7,400 nucleotides of DNA from an uncultured Porphyromonadaceae bacterium. Lineage in GTDB: Bacteria > Bacteroidota > Bacteroidia > Bacteroidales > Muribaculaceae. Made by a program: the position numbers and the translations under genes. Positions 6,972 to 7,400 of this stretch are shown here, piece by piece (the stretch's first letter is position 1; the number at the start of each line of letters is the position of its first letter). The stretch lies in NCBI GenBank assembly GCA_947176355.1, contig CAMWQY010000130.1:1-7400 (forward strand), given 5' to 3'. A model generated the notes under the pieces. The model was not told the origin of the DNA. It was given only the letters and a program-made list of their open reading frames with translations, and did not search any database.

Positions 6972-7400
6972 TTACTTTTTGAGGTGAAGGAGTCGCTTGA
7001 TGCGGTTTCTTACCTTAATCATATAGGGGTTGGCCTGTTGGTCGACAGGAAGTGGTTGTTTGGGGTCGAAAAGCATTCCGGTGCATAAGCACATGCGTCT
7101 GTTGTTTCGCTGCAGAATGTCATAATTTTTGCAACCCTGGCAACCCTGCCAGAATTCCTCATCGTCTGTCAATTCCGAGAATGTAACAGGTTTGTAGCCC
7201 ATTCTGGAATTGAGCTTCATGACTGGAAGTGAGGTAGTGATAGAGAAAAGTTTCGCGAACGGAAAGCGAAGTCGAGCCAGCTCGAAGGTTTTCGTCTTGA
7301 TGGCGCCGGCAAGGCCAAGATGACGGTATTCTGGATCGACAATCAGTCCGGACGTCGCAACGAAATCTCCATGACCCCAGCTTTCGATGTAGCTGAACCC
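6972..7400 (-). CDS. GNAT-family acyltransferase, C-terminal 142 residues (candidate N-succinylglutamate synthase)
   Basis: The open frame continues past the internal Met at 7220 to the window edge, so the gene is 5'-truncated and begins outside. Visible residues 1-60 start GFSYIESWGHGDFVATSGLI and contain the acyl-CoA-binding GNAT motif A, VDPEYRHLGLAGAI (21-34), with the RxxGxA signature at 26-31. NSRMGYKPV (64-72) resembles motif B. The tail contains CQGC (87-90) and CLC (104-106), a possible metal site, and ends in a basic stretch, KVRNRIKRLLHLKK. It lies directly upstream of argG, and no argA or argJ is visible, so it is the best candidate for acylating glutamate in the first pathway step. 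From memory, a homologous Bacteroides thetaiotaomicron gene beside argG (BT3761) was linked by mutant fitness data to this role. Family assignment is firm; substrate and acyl donor are inferred. Confidence 0.85.
   Translation of the reverse strand, partial: GFSYIESWGHGDFVATSGLIVDPEYRHLGLAGAIKTKTFELARLRFPFAKLFSITTSLPVMKLNSRMGYKPVTFSELTDDEEFWQGCQGCKNYDILQRNNRRMCLCTGMLFDPKQPLPVDQQANPYMIKVRNRIKRLLHLKK

Larger units (their letters stand above)
1..7400 (-). other. Arginine biosynthesis operon, succinylated-intermediate type (both ends cut by window)
   Basis: Eight genes run in the same direction in the order GNAT, argG, argC, argD, argF', argB, argE-type, argH. The junctions are 58 nt, a 4-nt overlap, then gaps of 4, 19, 15, 16 and 6 nt. 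No terminator-like GC hairpin followed by a T-run was found in any gap. Together the genes cover every step from glutamate to arginine except carbamoyl-phosphate supply. Gene order does not follow pathway order. The promoter must lie beyond the right edge, upstream of the GNAT gene, unless the 58-nt gap carries one. From memory, in Bacteroides thetaiotaomicron argG, argC, argD and the GNAT gene are clustered while other arg genes lie elsewhere, so full consolidation here is notable. Single-transcript status is inferred from spacing only. Confidence 0.85.

Noticed and set aside
6972..7220. Stand-alone 82-residue small protein starting at the Met at 7220
   Set aside because: The same frame stays open to the window edge and encodes the GNAT motif A upstream, so this Met is internal to a larger, truncated gene.
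1..7400. Mobile element, CRISPR array, tRNA or other RNA gene, or intrinsic terminator
   Set aside because: Coding sequence fills nearly the whole window; no direct-repeat array, inverted terminal repeats, transposase motif or GC hairpin with T-run was found.

Overview
The window is one uninterrupted block of arginine biosynthesis genes, all on the minus strand. It reads like a chromosomal segment of a Bacteroidota species, probably order Bacteroidales. The strongest pointer is a carbamoyltransferase that, as I remember the sequence, closely resembles the Bacteroides fragilis N-succinylornithine enzyme. The ArgH loop NPLGSAAGYGSSFPLNR and the AT-rich leaders with weak Shine-Dalgarno sites also fit that group. 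Family or genus cannot be fixed by eye.

Layout in transcription order, from high to low coordinates: the C-terminal part of a GNAT acyltransferase (6972 to the window edge); argG (5696-6913); argC (4731-5699); argD (3596-4726); argF', N-succinylornithine carbamoyltransferase (2617-3576); argB (1822-2601); an argE-type M20 deacylase (738-1805); and the N-terminal 243 codons of argH (1-731), which runs off the left edge. Apart from 58 nt between the GNAT gene and argG, junctions range from a 4-nt overlap to a 19-nt gap, so co-transcription as one operon is likely. No terminator, RNA gene, mobile element, repeat array or CRISPR was seen, and no stretch over 60 nt lacks a gene.

The genes form an almost self-contained pathway. 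The inferred route is: the GNAT acylates glutamate, probably with succinyl-CoA; ArgB phosphorylates it; ArgC reduces it to the semialdehyde; ArgD aminates it to N-succinylornithine; ArgF' carbamoylates it to N-succinylcitrulline; the ArgE-type enzyme removes the succinyl group; ArgG and ArgH convert citrulline to arginine. No argA, argJ or ordinary ornithine carbamoyltransferase is visible, which fits the succinylated, non-cyclic variant known from Bacteroides. ArgR and carbamoyl-phosphate synthase genes are not in the window.

Most worth a second look: an alanine where the B. fragilis carbamoyltransferase has its specificity residue Pro90; a Cys-rich tail on the GNAT protein, the candidate first enzyme; a GTG-initiated argC overlapping argG by four bases; and an ArgC motif lacking a histidine I recall in the enterobacterial type. 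Three gene starts (argD, argE, GNAT) need care, because the longest or first visible open frames mislead. No previously undescribed system is evident beyond this unusual but known type of pathway.
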